Source: Mesotaenium endlicherianum (Eukaryota > Streptophyta > Zygnematophyceae > Zygnematales > Mesotaeniaceae). From it: a DNA stretch of 28,855 nt. This document shows, piece by piece, positions 1 to 11,403 of the stretch (its first letter is position 1; the number at the start of each line of letters is the position of its first letter). The position numbers and the translations under genes were made by a program. Below the pieces are notes generated by a model that had not been told where the DNA came from, made no database searches, and was given only the letters and a program-made list of their open reading frames with translations. Where the stretch lies: the NCBI GenBank assembly GCA_009602735.1, contig WELA01008857.1, positions 209,746 through 238,600 of the forward strand, in the 5' to 3' direction.

Positions 1-58
<58 letters not shown>
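1..58. repeat. (GA)n microsatellite
   Basis: An uninterrupted GA dinucleotide array at the left edge, lying in intron 10 of copy A just past its last visible exon. The window boundary may be a contig end caused by this repeat. Confidence 0.95.
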
Positions 59-202
59 CAGAGACTACAAGAGAGTTGCCGCTCCTCTACCCCCCCATTT
101 TTTGATCAAGGGTAGCCATACTCGCCCCCAGAAGCAAGGACACCCCCGGAGGCCCTCCCTGCATATCGGCCTAGCCTGCCCTAGCCCATCTGAGAACGCT
201 AC

Positions 203-3200
203 CTTGGAACGTGGCCAGCAGGGCGGGCGGGCACGTCGGCAGGTCGCTCAAGCAGGCGTCCATCCTGGTGGCCTCCTCTCCGACGTCCGGGGGCGACAGT
301 ATGTTGAACAACTGCACGCATGCACGCACGCACGCGCACGCACGTGCACCAGGTGTCAGTTGGCGACACTCTCAGTCAAGCAGGCAATGTAGTTGAAGAC
401 AAACAGGCAAGCAGACAGCCCGGCATGCCACAAATTGTTTGAGCATCCACGAGACACTCGATTGCCTCTCCTTGCCTCATCTTTCCATTTTCTTCTTCTT
501 GTGTCTTCCTCTTCTTCTCCTCCTCAATCTCTCCTGCCGAGATTTGGCGGGACCATGTCTGCGGCCACTACCTCATCCAGACTTCAGAGGAAAGAAAAGT
601 TCGGTCTCCCAATTTTGATGAGTATCGGTGCCAGGCGGCAGCGGAGGGAATCGAAGTTATAGATTGTCCCTTGGCAGAAGTACGCCATGCCAGATCCAGC
701 CCTCCGCAGAGACATACTTTTCCCACAGCCCAATGCCTCCACTCCCATCTTCCCATCCGCCCTGCACCCTGAAGCTGAGTTTCAAAGGTCCCCATGGTAC
801 CCCTGAAGAAAGTGTGCGGGTTCTCATAAAACAGCAGCTGGACGCAGGAGCCTAAGGTAACAGGAGCGGCAGGCAGGGAAAGGCAGACAGCAGCAGGGAG
901 AAGGGAAGGGAAGGGATCAGGACCGAAGAGAGAGAGGGAGGGGCAGGCACGCACGCTCCAGGCGTCGTAGTTGTTGTTGAGGACGAAGAAGGGCGTCCGG
1001 ATGAAGGGCAGCGTGTACTGCCCAAAGAAGCACTGCCCCGTCCGCAGGCCCACACACTCTCACACACACAAACGCATGCACACGCATGCATACACAGAAG
1101 AGGGGATGTAAGAGAAAGAATCGTAGCTCCAAGTAAGGTGTGAGCGCAGAGTCAGCATGGGTGTACAACTAAACGTGTGCAAAGTCCTCACCACATGCGC
1201 CGGTAACGTCCAAGTGCAGGTGGCGCCAACTTTCAAGCACCAGCTGTCAGCGATTGGCAGTCCGCTTGCGTGCAAGTAATTGGCAGGTGCCGAAGTGCAT
1301 GCATCTGATGCTTGGGTGGGGAGGTGCAGGCACCACCAACCTGGTACTGGAGCTCGGGAGGCTTGGCCTGCATGCAGGCTGCATTCACTCCAGCTCCCGC
1401 GTTCTGCCAGGCAACCAAGAACAGCTCAGTGTGTCTGACGGTGTCCTCCTCTCTCCTCCCTCCCCCTCTCCACAAATGTGAAATCCGCATCTGCCCCGTG
1501 TCTCTTGTGTGAGGGCACGTGCGCATGAGCAAGTGTGTGTGTGTGTGTGTGTGTGAGTGCATGTGTGCATGTGCGAGTGCAAGTGTGAGAGCGAGTGCGT
1601 GTGTGTGTGCGTGTGTATGTGTAAGCACGTGCACACGTGCGTGCGTGCGCGTGTAAGCATGCGTGTCTGTGTGGTGAGGAAGGCAGCAAAAGAGAGTGCA
1701 TGTGTGCGTGCGTGTGTAGGTAGAGCATTGAGAGGTTGGGCTGATCAAGACCAACAAAGAAGAAGGGACGAGGATGATACGCTCAGTCACCCCTTCCCTG
1801 CGCAAGGAGCCAACCGCGACGGACGGACCTGCATGGCAAAGACGCTCTGGTACTTGAGCCGGATGGAGTGGTTGCCCGTCACGTCCGCCCTGCCAGCCCA
1901 TCCAAGCCCACGCACACACGGGGAGGCAATCCGCCACCAGGGAAGCTCCCCCCTCCCGTATCAGGCTTGCCCCGAACTCAATGACCCCACCTCGGATGTG
2001 CCGCCGCACGCACACGCGCACATCATGCGACTCTCTCTCCTCCTCCCTGCAGACGGGCTGTCAGTGAGCGGGCAGGGGCTGAAGAGAAACACCAATAAGA
2101 AGCAGAGCAGCTTCATTGCTTCGGCAGTCAAGGCCTAGCTTTCACATGCGGCCTTACCCTTGACAGGTCTGCAGGAGGACTTAGAGGACTTAGGCTCGTG
2201 GAGAATGGGGGGAGGTGGGGGGCTGGAAGGAGGGGGGGGATCAGCAGAGGAGGGGCAGGCGGGGGAGCCACACTCACACGTCGAGGAACATGCCGGCGTC
2301 GGAGAAGCACTTCACACGCGCCCCGCGAGGCAGCAGCTGCGTGCGCATGTGGTCGCAGTGCAGGAACGCCGCCAGGCCCCCCGCGGAGCACCCCCCCACC
2401 AGCACCTACAAGCACGCGGCCCATGGGTGCCATTTGGTTGGCACAGCTACCTTCAGTGGGTCGCTTTATACACAAGCACACAGTTGTGCAAACACGTGCG
2501 TGCGTGCGCGCGCGCGTGTGTGTACACGTGTGTGTGCGTGTGTGCATGTGCGTGTACATGGCACCAGCTCCCGTGCCAGCATCAGCAGAAGAATCATGAG
2601 GGTTCATCGGCCGGCCAGATGGAGGTTCACGTGGCTTGAGGAGAATGTGCAGAGCAGGGCAGGAAATAAAAATCAAGCGCAGCCAGTCACGGTGGAAGCA
2701 AGCATCTTGTAGCTCTTGCCGCCCAGTGGGACTGCTTCATGTAAGCCAAGTGGCAGCGCAAGAGCGCACACTCTAGGCCCACTGCCGCCTCGTGGGAAGA
2801 GTGCTCGATCAGTACCTGCTGGGAAGCCGGAGGTGGGAGGAGCATTGTGCGTGTGATGTGAAGGCAGAAGCTGACAGACACACAGAGACAGGCAGACGAT
2901 GGAAGGGGAGGAGGTCCGCAAGGGGAGAGTGGGGCCGGGAAGAACCGCGCAGCCGCGGGCCTCGGGAAAGGTGGGAGTGGTGGAAGGGGAGGGTGCACAC
3001 GAGCGACGTGCGCGTGTGTGCGTGCGTGTGCGTGTGTGTGTGTGCGTGCGCGTGTGTGTGCGTGTGCATGTGTGTGTGTGCGTGCGTGTATGTGTGTGTG
3101 TGTGTGTGCGTGTTTGTGCGTGTGTGTGCGTGTCTGTGTGCGTGCGCGCAGAGGGTACCTGCGTGGCAACAGAGAGGCCGCGGGTGGCGGAGAGGTCCTC

Positions 3201-6200
3201 CAGGATGGCGTCCAGGATCCTCCTGCCCCTAAAGAAGATCTCCTTGCCCTGCAATCCCCCCAATGCTTGGTGCCCGCTGGGCATCCGCCAACACTGCAAG
3301 GAGGGGGGAGGGGGAGCAGGAATCCAAGGGAGCACATGCGCTAGCATGCGCGCTCAAAAAGCACTCACGCACAAAGGGGGGGGAGGCGACGCCCGGAGAG
3401 GGGACAACTGGGCGGAAGTGCATAATGCAGCAAGGTGGGGTGCTCTCTCTGCGCATGACTTTCCCCTGCACGCTCAAGACCGCTTAAGATTCGAATCATG
3501 CTGGTGCCTTGTAGTGTGCATCAGGCCCTTTGTGGTCACGAAATTCAGGTTAGGGGGTCTGCCGTGGGGCTGGTGCCTCATTCTCATGCTGGTCTGCGGT
3601 CTAGAATCTAAGCTTTTGCTTCTTGCTCGGGTCTAACCAGGGCCTCGTACACATTGCTGACAGATGTCCTCGTGGGATGCACTCATGCATGGGCCTTGTT
3701 ACGTCGACAGGTTCCTCAAAGGGCAGGCTCGTCCAGGGGTCTGTGGCTGGGGACTATCAGTGGCCGACGGCGCGGCAGCAAAGAACGCGGCGCTTTTCTG
3801 GGCGTCGGTGAAGAAGGGGGGGTTGTCGAGGTCGAGACGGCGGCCCACCACAACGACGACAGGTGTCGCGACGTCGCCGGCGAACGAGGCGCCGTCGCAG
3901 TAGGCCAGGTACGCCACATTCCAGTTGTGGAAGTCTGCCGCCCGCAGCCGCCCCCGCAGCACAGGCAGCAGCAGCAGCAGCAGCAGAAGGAGAAGACGGA
4001 GAAGAAGGGTGGGGAGAAGAAGAGACGACATTCTCACAAGGAGTCAGAACGAGGGACAATGAGAGGGAGACTCCTCGTCTGTCTGAGGACACATGAGCAG
4101 GCACACGATATCTTTCCTGCACTCTCACGCGTGCTCCCCCCGTCGTTCTGCTGTCAGCTCGGTCAGGCCCCGACAAGCTACTTGCCAGATGCCCAAGCAA
4201 CACCAGATGGACGTGCACGTGCCCTCCCTCCCCTCCCGCTCCCTCTCCGTCTCTCCCTCGCACACATACGGGCGCACAGAGAGAGAAGGGGAAAACGAGA
4301 GGCAGAAAGAGAGGCAGAAAGAAGAAAGAGAACTCCTCGGTGCAACCCACCACCCAATCAGCGGTCCGTCACCATATCAGCATCACTACACGGCGCACAT
4401 CCCATGACTCGTGTTGGAGTACCACTTGGCAGGCACAGGCGCTGGCAGCACCAAATTCAAAGGGCTGCAGGGGCACCGTTCCCTTGCCAGCCGGGCACAG
4501 GTGGAACCTTCCCCCAGAAACCGAAATTCCCCCAGGCCCACCATTAGCTGCCATAAAAAACCTGCAGGGCGTTCACAACCCATCCTCCTGACAAGCCCTC
4601 CCGCTGTCTCTCCGAAGAAAAGAAAGAGGAGAGGAGGAGCCAGAGAAGCTCCGAGCACACACAGGTGGCACGGCGGCGGCAGGAGCGTCGGCAGCAGCGA
4701 CGGCAGCAGCAGCGAGAGCGCACCTGGATTGACGCTGCGGCGCGAGCTGAAGAGGCCCTCCACGGCCAGCGAGGGCATGAAGGCGTGCGACGACCCCAGG
4801 CTGCCGCGGCTCCTGCTCAGGCAGCTCTCCAGGCTGTAGCACCAGCCCCCCCCCTGGAGAGAGGCGGGCACGGCGGCCCCACCCCAGCAGCAGCAAGAAA
4901 CCACCGGCCCTTGCTGCTATCAATTCGGTGGAAGGGCCCAGGAAGGGGGGGGGGTGGGGGGGGAGGGGGACAAAAGCACGCAAGGGGAGCAGGGGGCGCG
5001 GGAGGGAAGAGAAGGAGGTGTTGTCACAGGGGAGGGTTGCCAGGGGAGTAGAAAGGCAGCACCGTTGGGGGCTGGCTGAGTTGCCAGCTCTCTCCTGGTC
5101 CCTCCTTTCCAGAGAGTCCAGACTAGTCAGGTGCCCAGAGCTGCTTGCAGCCTGTGGGGAACCCCCCTTGAAGATGTGAGGCGGGGGTGGGAGGAGGGGG
5201 GGGGTGAGAAGTAGAGCCCCCATCCCTGCCCTAAGGGTTGCCAATGGCAATGGCACTGCAGCCCTTGAAGGCTATGCCATGCCACACCTGCCTGCCTGCC
5301 TGCCTGGCACCGACAGACGGGCCTTCTCCTCCTCAAGCATGATGCACGCAGACTGAGCAGCAAGAGTCAACTGCCGAGCTCGGCTGAGCTTGAATCAGCT
5401 CAGCTTCAGTCGGCTTCAGTTAGCTTCGCTGAGCTCGTCGAGTGAAAGAGCTTCAGTAAGTGATGGACCCTGATGTAGGTCCCAACCCAGACCCTAACCC
5501 CAACCTTAACACGAAACGCGCACGGGAAGTCGTAACCTCTATGCCCCTGAAGCTGAAGCGGGCAGAGCTGGCGTCAGATGAGCCACGTGAGCTGAAACTC
5601 AAGAGCCTTACTAGCTCTTGAGGGGAAACGTCAACGGCAGCGCTTCGTATTTCAGCGCTTCAAGGAGCTGTCCACTGCGTGCGCTGCGTGGACCCCCTCA
5701 ACGTCCCGCCATGATCTGCATGGAGAGTTTCGAGACAGATGTCTGAGCACGAGGATGCTTGCTCACCTGCATGAAGATGATCCAGGAGGACTTGCCGGTC
5801 CCCGAACCTGGCCTGAAATAGTAGCCAGGTGCGCTCCCGTCCAGGCACACTGCGCCCCCATGCACGAGGGAGCTACCAGCGGGTCATCTGAAGTGCACAT
5901 GCAAACGCGTTCACGATGGTTTTGGAGCCTCCTTCGGGCCAATTCCCAGGAGAAGGCACCAGATGCTCCTGTCACTATGCAGTTTGCTTGTTCTTGTTTG
6001 CATGCAATATGAGCTGATTTGAGGACAGCACAAGTTGGTAGTGAGTAGATTCCTCCTCTCGCTGCTCGCCTGAAATATGAGTGGATGTTCGGGTGTTTAG
6101 TGAGTGCTTGAAGTTCGTAAACGTGTACTGACCGGCTCCTTTACTCGCGGCTTCCGAGGCAACCACCAAGTTGAGATGTTCTGTCCGGAAAACATCTTCA

Positions 6201-6472
6201 GAGCTTGAGTCTACACCATCTTGCATTTGCTCAGGTGGAGAATTGCTGTCATTATTTCTTACTGAGATCAACATCCTGTACGTGGGCACGGCCGTGAAGA
6301 CAAGGAGCGCAAAGCTTAAGACACCTGTCGTCAGGAGTACCATCCGTCGCACGCCCAACACGCTAGACCCGACATTTGCTGTGCTTTGCGCAGGTGATGG
6401 GTCTGCAATCAACGGTGTCACTTCCAGAGCGTCTGTATGATGAACCCTAGACATCCTCCCTACGTCGCCCAT
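203..6472 (-). CDS. Pectin acetylesterase (Notum/PAE family), copy A, membrane-anchored, 3' end off window
   Basis: Predicted carbohydrate O-deacetylase of the pectin acetylesterase/Notum alpha/beta-hydrolase family. Minus-strand exons, 5' to 3': 6472-6133, 5849-5767, 4853-4724, 3934-3849, 3248-3159, 2405-2278, 1889-1829, 1403-1341, 1032-955, 311-203. All introns are GT-AG and phases join, giving 389 codons plus one base. Visible motifs: GGGWCY (oxyanion region), [26 protein letters not shown] with the nucleophile Ser at about residue 250, [11 protein letters not shown], and NNNYDAWS with the catalytic Asp at about 350. The His-bearing exon and the terminal exon seen in copy B must lie left of base 1. 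The start chosen is the ATG at 6472 (A at -3, G at +4); a second in-frame ATG is codon 7. Exon 1 codes a roughly 43-residue polar tail and then a hydrophobic stretch at about 44-64 with no obvious cleavage site, so a type II signal anchor with a lumenal or extracellular catalytic domain is inferred. The substrate is unproven; pectin is only the family name. Confidence 0.88.
1529..1720. repeat. Imperfect (TG)n array in copy A intron 7
   Basis: A long imperfect TG/CG-alternating tract (CA on the transcribed sense strand of copy A). It explains several spurious Cys/Val or His/Thr open frames. Confidence 0.9.
2487..2560. repeat. Imperfect (TG)n array in copy A intron 5
   Basis: Alternating purine-pyrimidine tract with CG steps, just upstream (in gene sense) of the nucleophile exon at 2405-2278. 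Confidence 0.85.
3000..3150. repeat. Imperfect (TG)n array at the start of copy A intron 5
   Basis: Long TG/CG tract beginning about 8 nt past the exon 5 donor in gene sense. Confidence 0.9.
3966..3987. repeat. (CAG)n / sense-strand (CTG)n in copy A intron 3
   Basis: A CTG run on the gene's sense strand about 30 nt before the exon 4 acceptor. The same run stands at the same place in copy B (about 10329-10347). Confidence 0.85.
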
Positions 6473-8014
6473 CGTAGTATGTCTCCGACAGAGCAGGACG
6501 TGCAAGAGTGGCGCTTCTCGAGCACGACTCTGCACGATGCCGAAAGTAAAGTTGCTAGTAAAGGTCGGGCATCAACAGTTGAGTGCTGATTCTAGTCTTT
6601 CCAGGCTAAAGAGTTGGCGCCCTTGACCCCCAACTTCATGAATGGCTCTCAGGAATGCTTACAGCTATCGCAGTCCGATTATGCAGGGAAAGCCGAGGGA
6701 CATCCTTTGCTCCACAATTGGCCATTTAATTGGAGCACACCGGCAAACAATGCACGCTCGAGTATTCTCAAACTTTCTAAAGTGCTCTCAAATTTCCGCA
6801 CCGATAGCTGTCAACATGCAATCTGCATGCAATTGGCTTCATGTGCACCTGCATTAGTGTGCACCTGAATTTCTCTTACAACTTGACTCGTGTTCGCTTG
6901 CTTATTTTAGTGCTCTTTGCTCATCATCATTCTCTCATAACCTCCGTATCACCATGCCTATTCACTGGTTATCACAGCTTAATCATAGCTTAACGAATTT
7001 CTTGGCTTGCACCAGCTTGCACCTTGATTTACCAAGATTGATTGAATTGACCCCTTTGACCTTCATCCTCAAGATTGAAGCTTATTTGGCAAATCTGTCT
7101 CGGATTGGTCTAAGCTGGTCGAAGCAGGTCAAAGAGGGTTGAAGTCAGTGGAAGTAAGTCGAAGTGCAGTTGAAGTGAGTTGAAGCCAGTTTCAGTGGGT
7201 TGAAGTTTGTCGATGCAGGTTACATGAGCTTGTATGAAGTGGTATGAAGCAGTATGAAGTGGCATGGAGTGGCATGAAGCCGCCTGAAGCGGTGCAACCA
7301 AGAGAACACGTGCGTGGAGGACTTCGAGAGCGCGCCTATGATTTGCACGAAGCAGCACGAACTGCAGACCAACGTGCCCTCCAAGACCAGAGTTGCAGTA
7401 AAGTCGTAGAGTCTACACCAGTTTAAACTTAAAGACTGTTCATAAATGGCCCACACGACACGTACAAGCAACCCACATGCAAGCACCTACAGGCTACAAG
7501 AGCCTAAAAGCTCCGACTTGCTCCAGGACACTCCAAGATGCTCAAGAAGCTCAAGACGCGCCCACACACTCTGACGTGGCTCTGATTTGCCTTCAACATG
7601 AACTTGAAAGGGTACTGTACCACATTGTATGTCGTTGACAGTTCATCTGATACCTGGCTCATGCACCCTGGCGCACGCATTTATTAGTCTCGTTACCGTG
7701 GGCTGCTTGCAGGCTCCATAATCAAGAGGGGAAGGGAGATGATGGCACACAATGAAGCGATATTGGTCTGCACGACCTAGTCATTGCCTTCGGCTCCACG
7801 CGTCCATCTAATTTGGCGCAACAGCTTAAGCGCCATATATATTTTCTAAACCAAACCTCGACTGAAGAATCAAGAAAATGTAAAGCGCCCTTCCTATGCA
7901 GGTGATTATGGCCGGAAAAGCTTCTGTTCGAAGACGAGCCAGCCGTGAGCTCGTTATGTACAAGTAGGAATAAATACACGTAAGTTTTTCAATGTACTCT
8001 CATTCTTACTCACA
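6473..8014. promoter_or_regulatory. Divergent intergenic region between the two esterase genes
   Basis: This 1.5-kb stretch between the opposed start codons of copies A and B must hold both 5' UTRs and promoters unless a distal one is used. No convincing coding exon is seen. It is less GC-rich than the genes and nearly free of dinucleotide arrays. It contains a degenerate GAAG-based repeat (7130-7290). An A/T-rich AATAAATA stretch lies about 45 nt upstream of the copy B ATG, but I cannot call a TATA box with confidence. Confidence 0.5.
7130..7290. repeat. Degenerate GAAG-centred short tandem repeat
   Basis: About 15 loosely spaced units of the type GT(T/C)GAAGT, at roughly 10-nt intervals, later drifting to TATGAAGT/GCATGAAG. 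It lies in the shared upstream region of the two esterase genes. A CTTCAGT/AGCTTCAG-rich patch at 5380-5460 in copy A intron 2 may be a relative in the opposite orientation. Confidence 0.65.
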
Positions 8015-9368
8015 ATGGCAGCCGTTCTGATTCTTGTCCTCCTGGTTATCACCACTTTGCCCATAAGCGGAACATTCATAGACGACTTTCTGGACGACGT
8101 AGTGTTGGCTGATAAGCTGCCCCTGGTTCTGGTTTCTGATGCTGCTGATGAAGGTGCAGGTAAGGAGCACAGACAGTGAGCCTGATGTAATCAATATAGG
8201 GACAAAACTCAGAGTCCACTCACTGCAATCCCTGTTCTGCTTCCTGATAAAGCACAACCAGCTCCTAACGCAAACCGGTACACATTACCAGGTTCTTAGC
8301 TTGATTTTTACACTATTGTATGTACCAGCTGCAACTCTATCCTGTTCCTAGTGAAAACTTTATCGATTAGGAGAAAGAAATACTTGACTTTTCTCTGCAC
8401 GGACAACTTACACTTCCCAGAACTTGAATCATTTCATGTGATCTCTGCACAAGGCCTTTGGTGTGCTGACAAGCTCCTGCGCTGACACCCACGCCCGCCT
8501 TCTTGTGTGCGCAGTGTGCCTGGACGGGAGCGCACCTGGCTACTATTTCAGGCCAGGTTCAGGGTCGGGCAATGCCTCCTGGATCATCTTCTTCGAGGTG
8601 AGCAGTGCCCTGCCACCTGGCGCTTTACTTTGCTGCCTGCTGCATTCCCGCTGAGGTCAACGCTGGTCTTCTTCCAGGTACAAGATCCGGACTCCCTGGC
8701 AATCAGCTCCCCACTGAGCTGAAGAGGTGCAGGCGTGTGTAGAAGGTATGTGTACCTCCAGTGTTGCACGCTCAGTGGCGTGAACTGATGGGTACATTTG
8801 CATGCAGGCCGGCTGAGGGGATCAAGCAGCTGGAGGCCGTCCCCCAGTGAAGCCCCTCCTGCCTGGCCCCTGAATTATTACCTCCCCAGTCCTAACACTC
8901 GCCCTGTGGGGGATTCCTCGCGCCTACGTGCGAGAAGCTCTCTCCTGCCTTCGAGTCCTGCTGCGCGCGTGTGTGTGTGTTTGTGTGTGTGTGTGTGCGT
9001 GTTCCCGCCCTCCCTCCTTCTCTCCCTCCCTAGGGGGGAGGAGAAGAGAGAGTGTGTGAGAGTATGAGAGTGCCACTGACTGGCCTGCTGGTGGTGCAGG
9101 GGGGGGGGTGGTGCTACACGAGGGAGGAGTGCCTGGAGAGGAGCGCAACGCCCCTGGGCTCGTCGCACCTCTTCCCGCTGCAGATCCCCGGCACCGGCAT
9201 GCTGAGCACCGACCCGACCGCCAATCCCGGTCAGTTGCTGCCGCAGCGACCGCTGCCCTGCGTGGCAACTGCTGCTGGCTTTGGGCATGTGTTTTGCACG
9301 CGCATGCGCATGCACACATACATATACACACACACACACAAACAGACACATGCACAGACACAGCACAT

Positions 9369-9410
<42 letters not shown>

Positions 9411-10898
9411 GCACAGGCATGCACGTTTGCACGCTCACAGGCACTTTCACACGCACACGCATAGAAGTTCACAAAAACACACACACGCATGCACAGACAT
9501 ACACCGAGTGACACACACTCAACACGCGCACACACGCACGCATGCACACAGGCACGCACGCGCATGTGTGCGCGCACTGAATGTCATCGCTCCAGGTCCT
9601 CTGTGCTGCGAGCTAGCGTGTGGGGCTTGAGTTCTGGCCGCCAGCCTGCCAGGTGGCTGGCGATCGAGGGCAGTCACTTAGAAGCCTGAGCTGAGCTGGC
9701 TGGGGTGCTGAGCTGACTGGGGTGTCAGGCATTTTGAGAGGCCTGAGAAGCAGAGTCGTAGTCTCTCTCCCTCGTCACACACACACAGGCTGCAGCAAGG
9801 GAGGCTCTGCGTGCCACAGCCGCTGCTCACCCTGTATGTCTCCCCTGAGCTCTGCACTTCCGCGCTTGAGAGGGGGCAGGATGTGCGCGGTGAAGTGCTG
9901 CGCATTAGCTTGAACCTGCTGCTGCTGCTGCTGCTGCTGCTCTGCTTCTGCAAACGCTCCTCACTCAAACTCACGCCTAGAAAGAGGGGGGAGAGCTGGG
10001 GGCGTTGCAGAGGCTCGTTCTGCAGAGAGGGGAGACCATCCGGGGACCACATTTGACTTGGTCTCCTCCATCACTTTGCCACTGGCCGTCCTCATGGCGG
10101 CGGTCGCTGGAGTGAACCCCGCATGCATGTGCAGCTCGTGTGACGCGCACGCCCAGCAGCAGGTGACACGTGGCATCATGCAGGGGGGCACGCGTATCTC
10201 TCCTGCTAGTTTCCCAGTCATGTCGCCCCCCCTGCGTGCGCGCATTCTGACGCCGGTGTGCTTTTGGATCTCTCCTGTTTCTGCGGGTGTCGTCCTTCCT
10301 TGGCCTGCTGCTCCTCCTGCTCCTCCTGCGGCTGCTGCTGCTGCTGCCTGTGCTGCGGGGGCGGCTGCGGGCGGCAGACTTCCACAACTGGAACGTGGCG
10401 TACCTGGCCTACTGCGACGGCGCCTCGTTCGCCGGCGACGTTGCGACACCTGTCACGGTTGCGGTGCGTAAGCACTGAGCACGCGCCCTGGAACAACTCC
10501 TGCTCCTGGCCCCTTGGGCCGTGGCTGCGGCTCTGGCCGCGGCTGCGGGCGCGGCTGCCTGCCAGCCGATTTGGCCTCTCGTTTCGTATGCGCTGATCCG
10601 CTTATGTCGCTGTGGTCCTGACTTACACTGACTCGCACACGCATGCACTCTTAGACTGTCCCAGCGCCGGGCTGCGACCAGGGTAGACACCGATGACGTG
10701 TGGGGTATGACGCGACATGGCTGCCACCAGCGCACTCCTCGCTCCTTGCTGGCCCTTCTCTGCTCCTCCTCCCCCTCAGCGGCTGGGCGTGTGTGAGCTG
10801 AGTGTTGTCTGCCCACTTTCAGCTGTGCGTAAATAGGATCCACACGCAGGCACGCACGCTCACACACACGCACACACGCGCACACACACACGCACACA

Positions 10899-10934
<36 letters not shown>

Positions 10935-11365
10935 CAGACCCACACACACATGCGCATTTGCGCGCACGCTGAGGGGAGAGGAGAGAGAGGGGGGGAGCGA
11001 GGGAGCGGGGGAGCGAGGGGCAGGGAAGGTTGCCAGCCAGGATGTGAGCTTGCTCCTTGGCCGCTGCTGCTCTGCTGCTGCAGCTGACGCCGCCCGTAAA
11101 AAATGGGGAAGGCGTGCCTTGGGCACTTTTGAGAGCTCCCGGCTTCCTTTTCCTGGCCCCTCGGCCCTCCTTGGCTTTGGTGATGGCGGCGCAGGGCCAG
11201 AAGCTCTACTTCAGGGGGAGGAGGATCCGAGACGCGATCGTGGAGGAGCTCCTCAGAAAGCGCGGGCTCTCTGACGCTTCTCAGGTGGGCAGGCGCTGCC
11301 CTGGCGTCCTTCCTTGCTGCCCCTGCTCCTGCTCCTGCTCCCCTGCTCCCCTGCTCCTCTGCTCC

Positions 11366-11403
<38 letters not shown>

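Noticed and set aside
1233-2021. 262-codon minus-strand open frame rich in His and Thr
   Set aside because: Mostly the translation of a CA/TG array; the real coding parts here are the short exons 1341-1403 and 1829-1889.
3654-4547. 297-codon plus-strand open frame opposite copy A
   Set aside because: Shadow of exon 4 of copy A and of purine-rich intron sequence; no domain, biased composition.
9299-9575. CRISPR-like look of repeated short units
   Set aside because: A dinucleotide microsatellite without constant repeats and unique spacers, in a eukaryotic intron.
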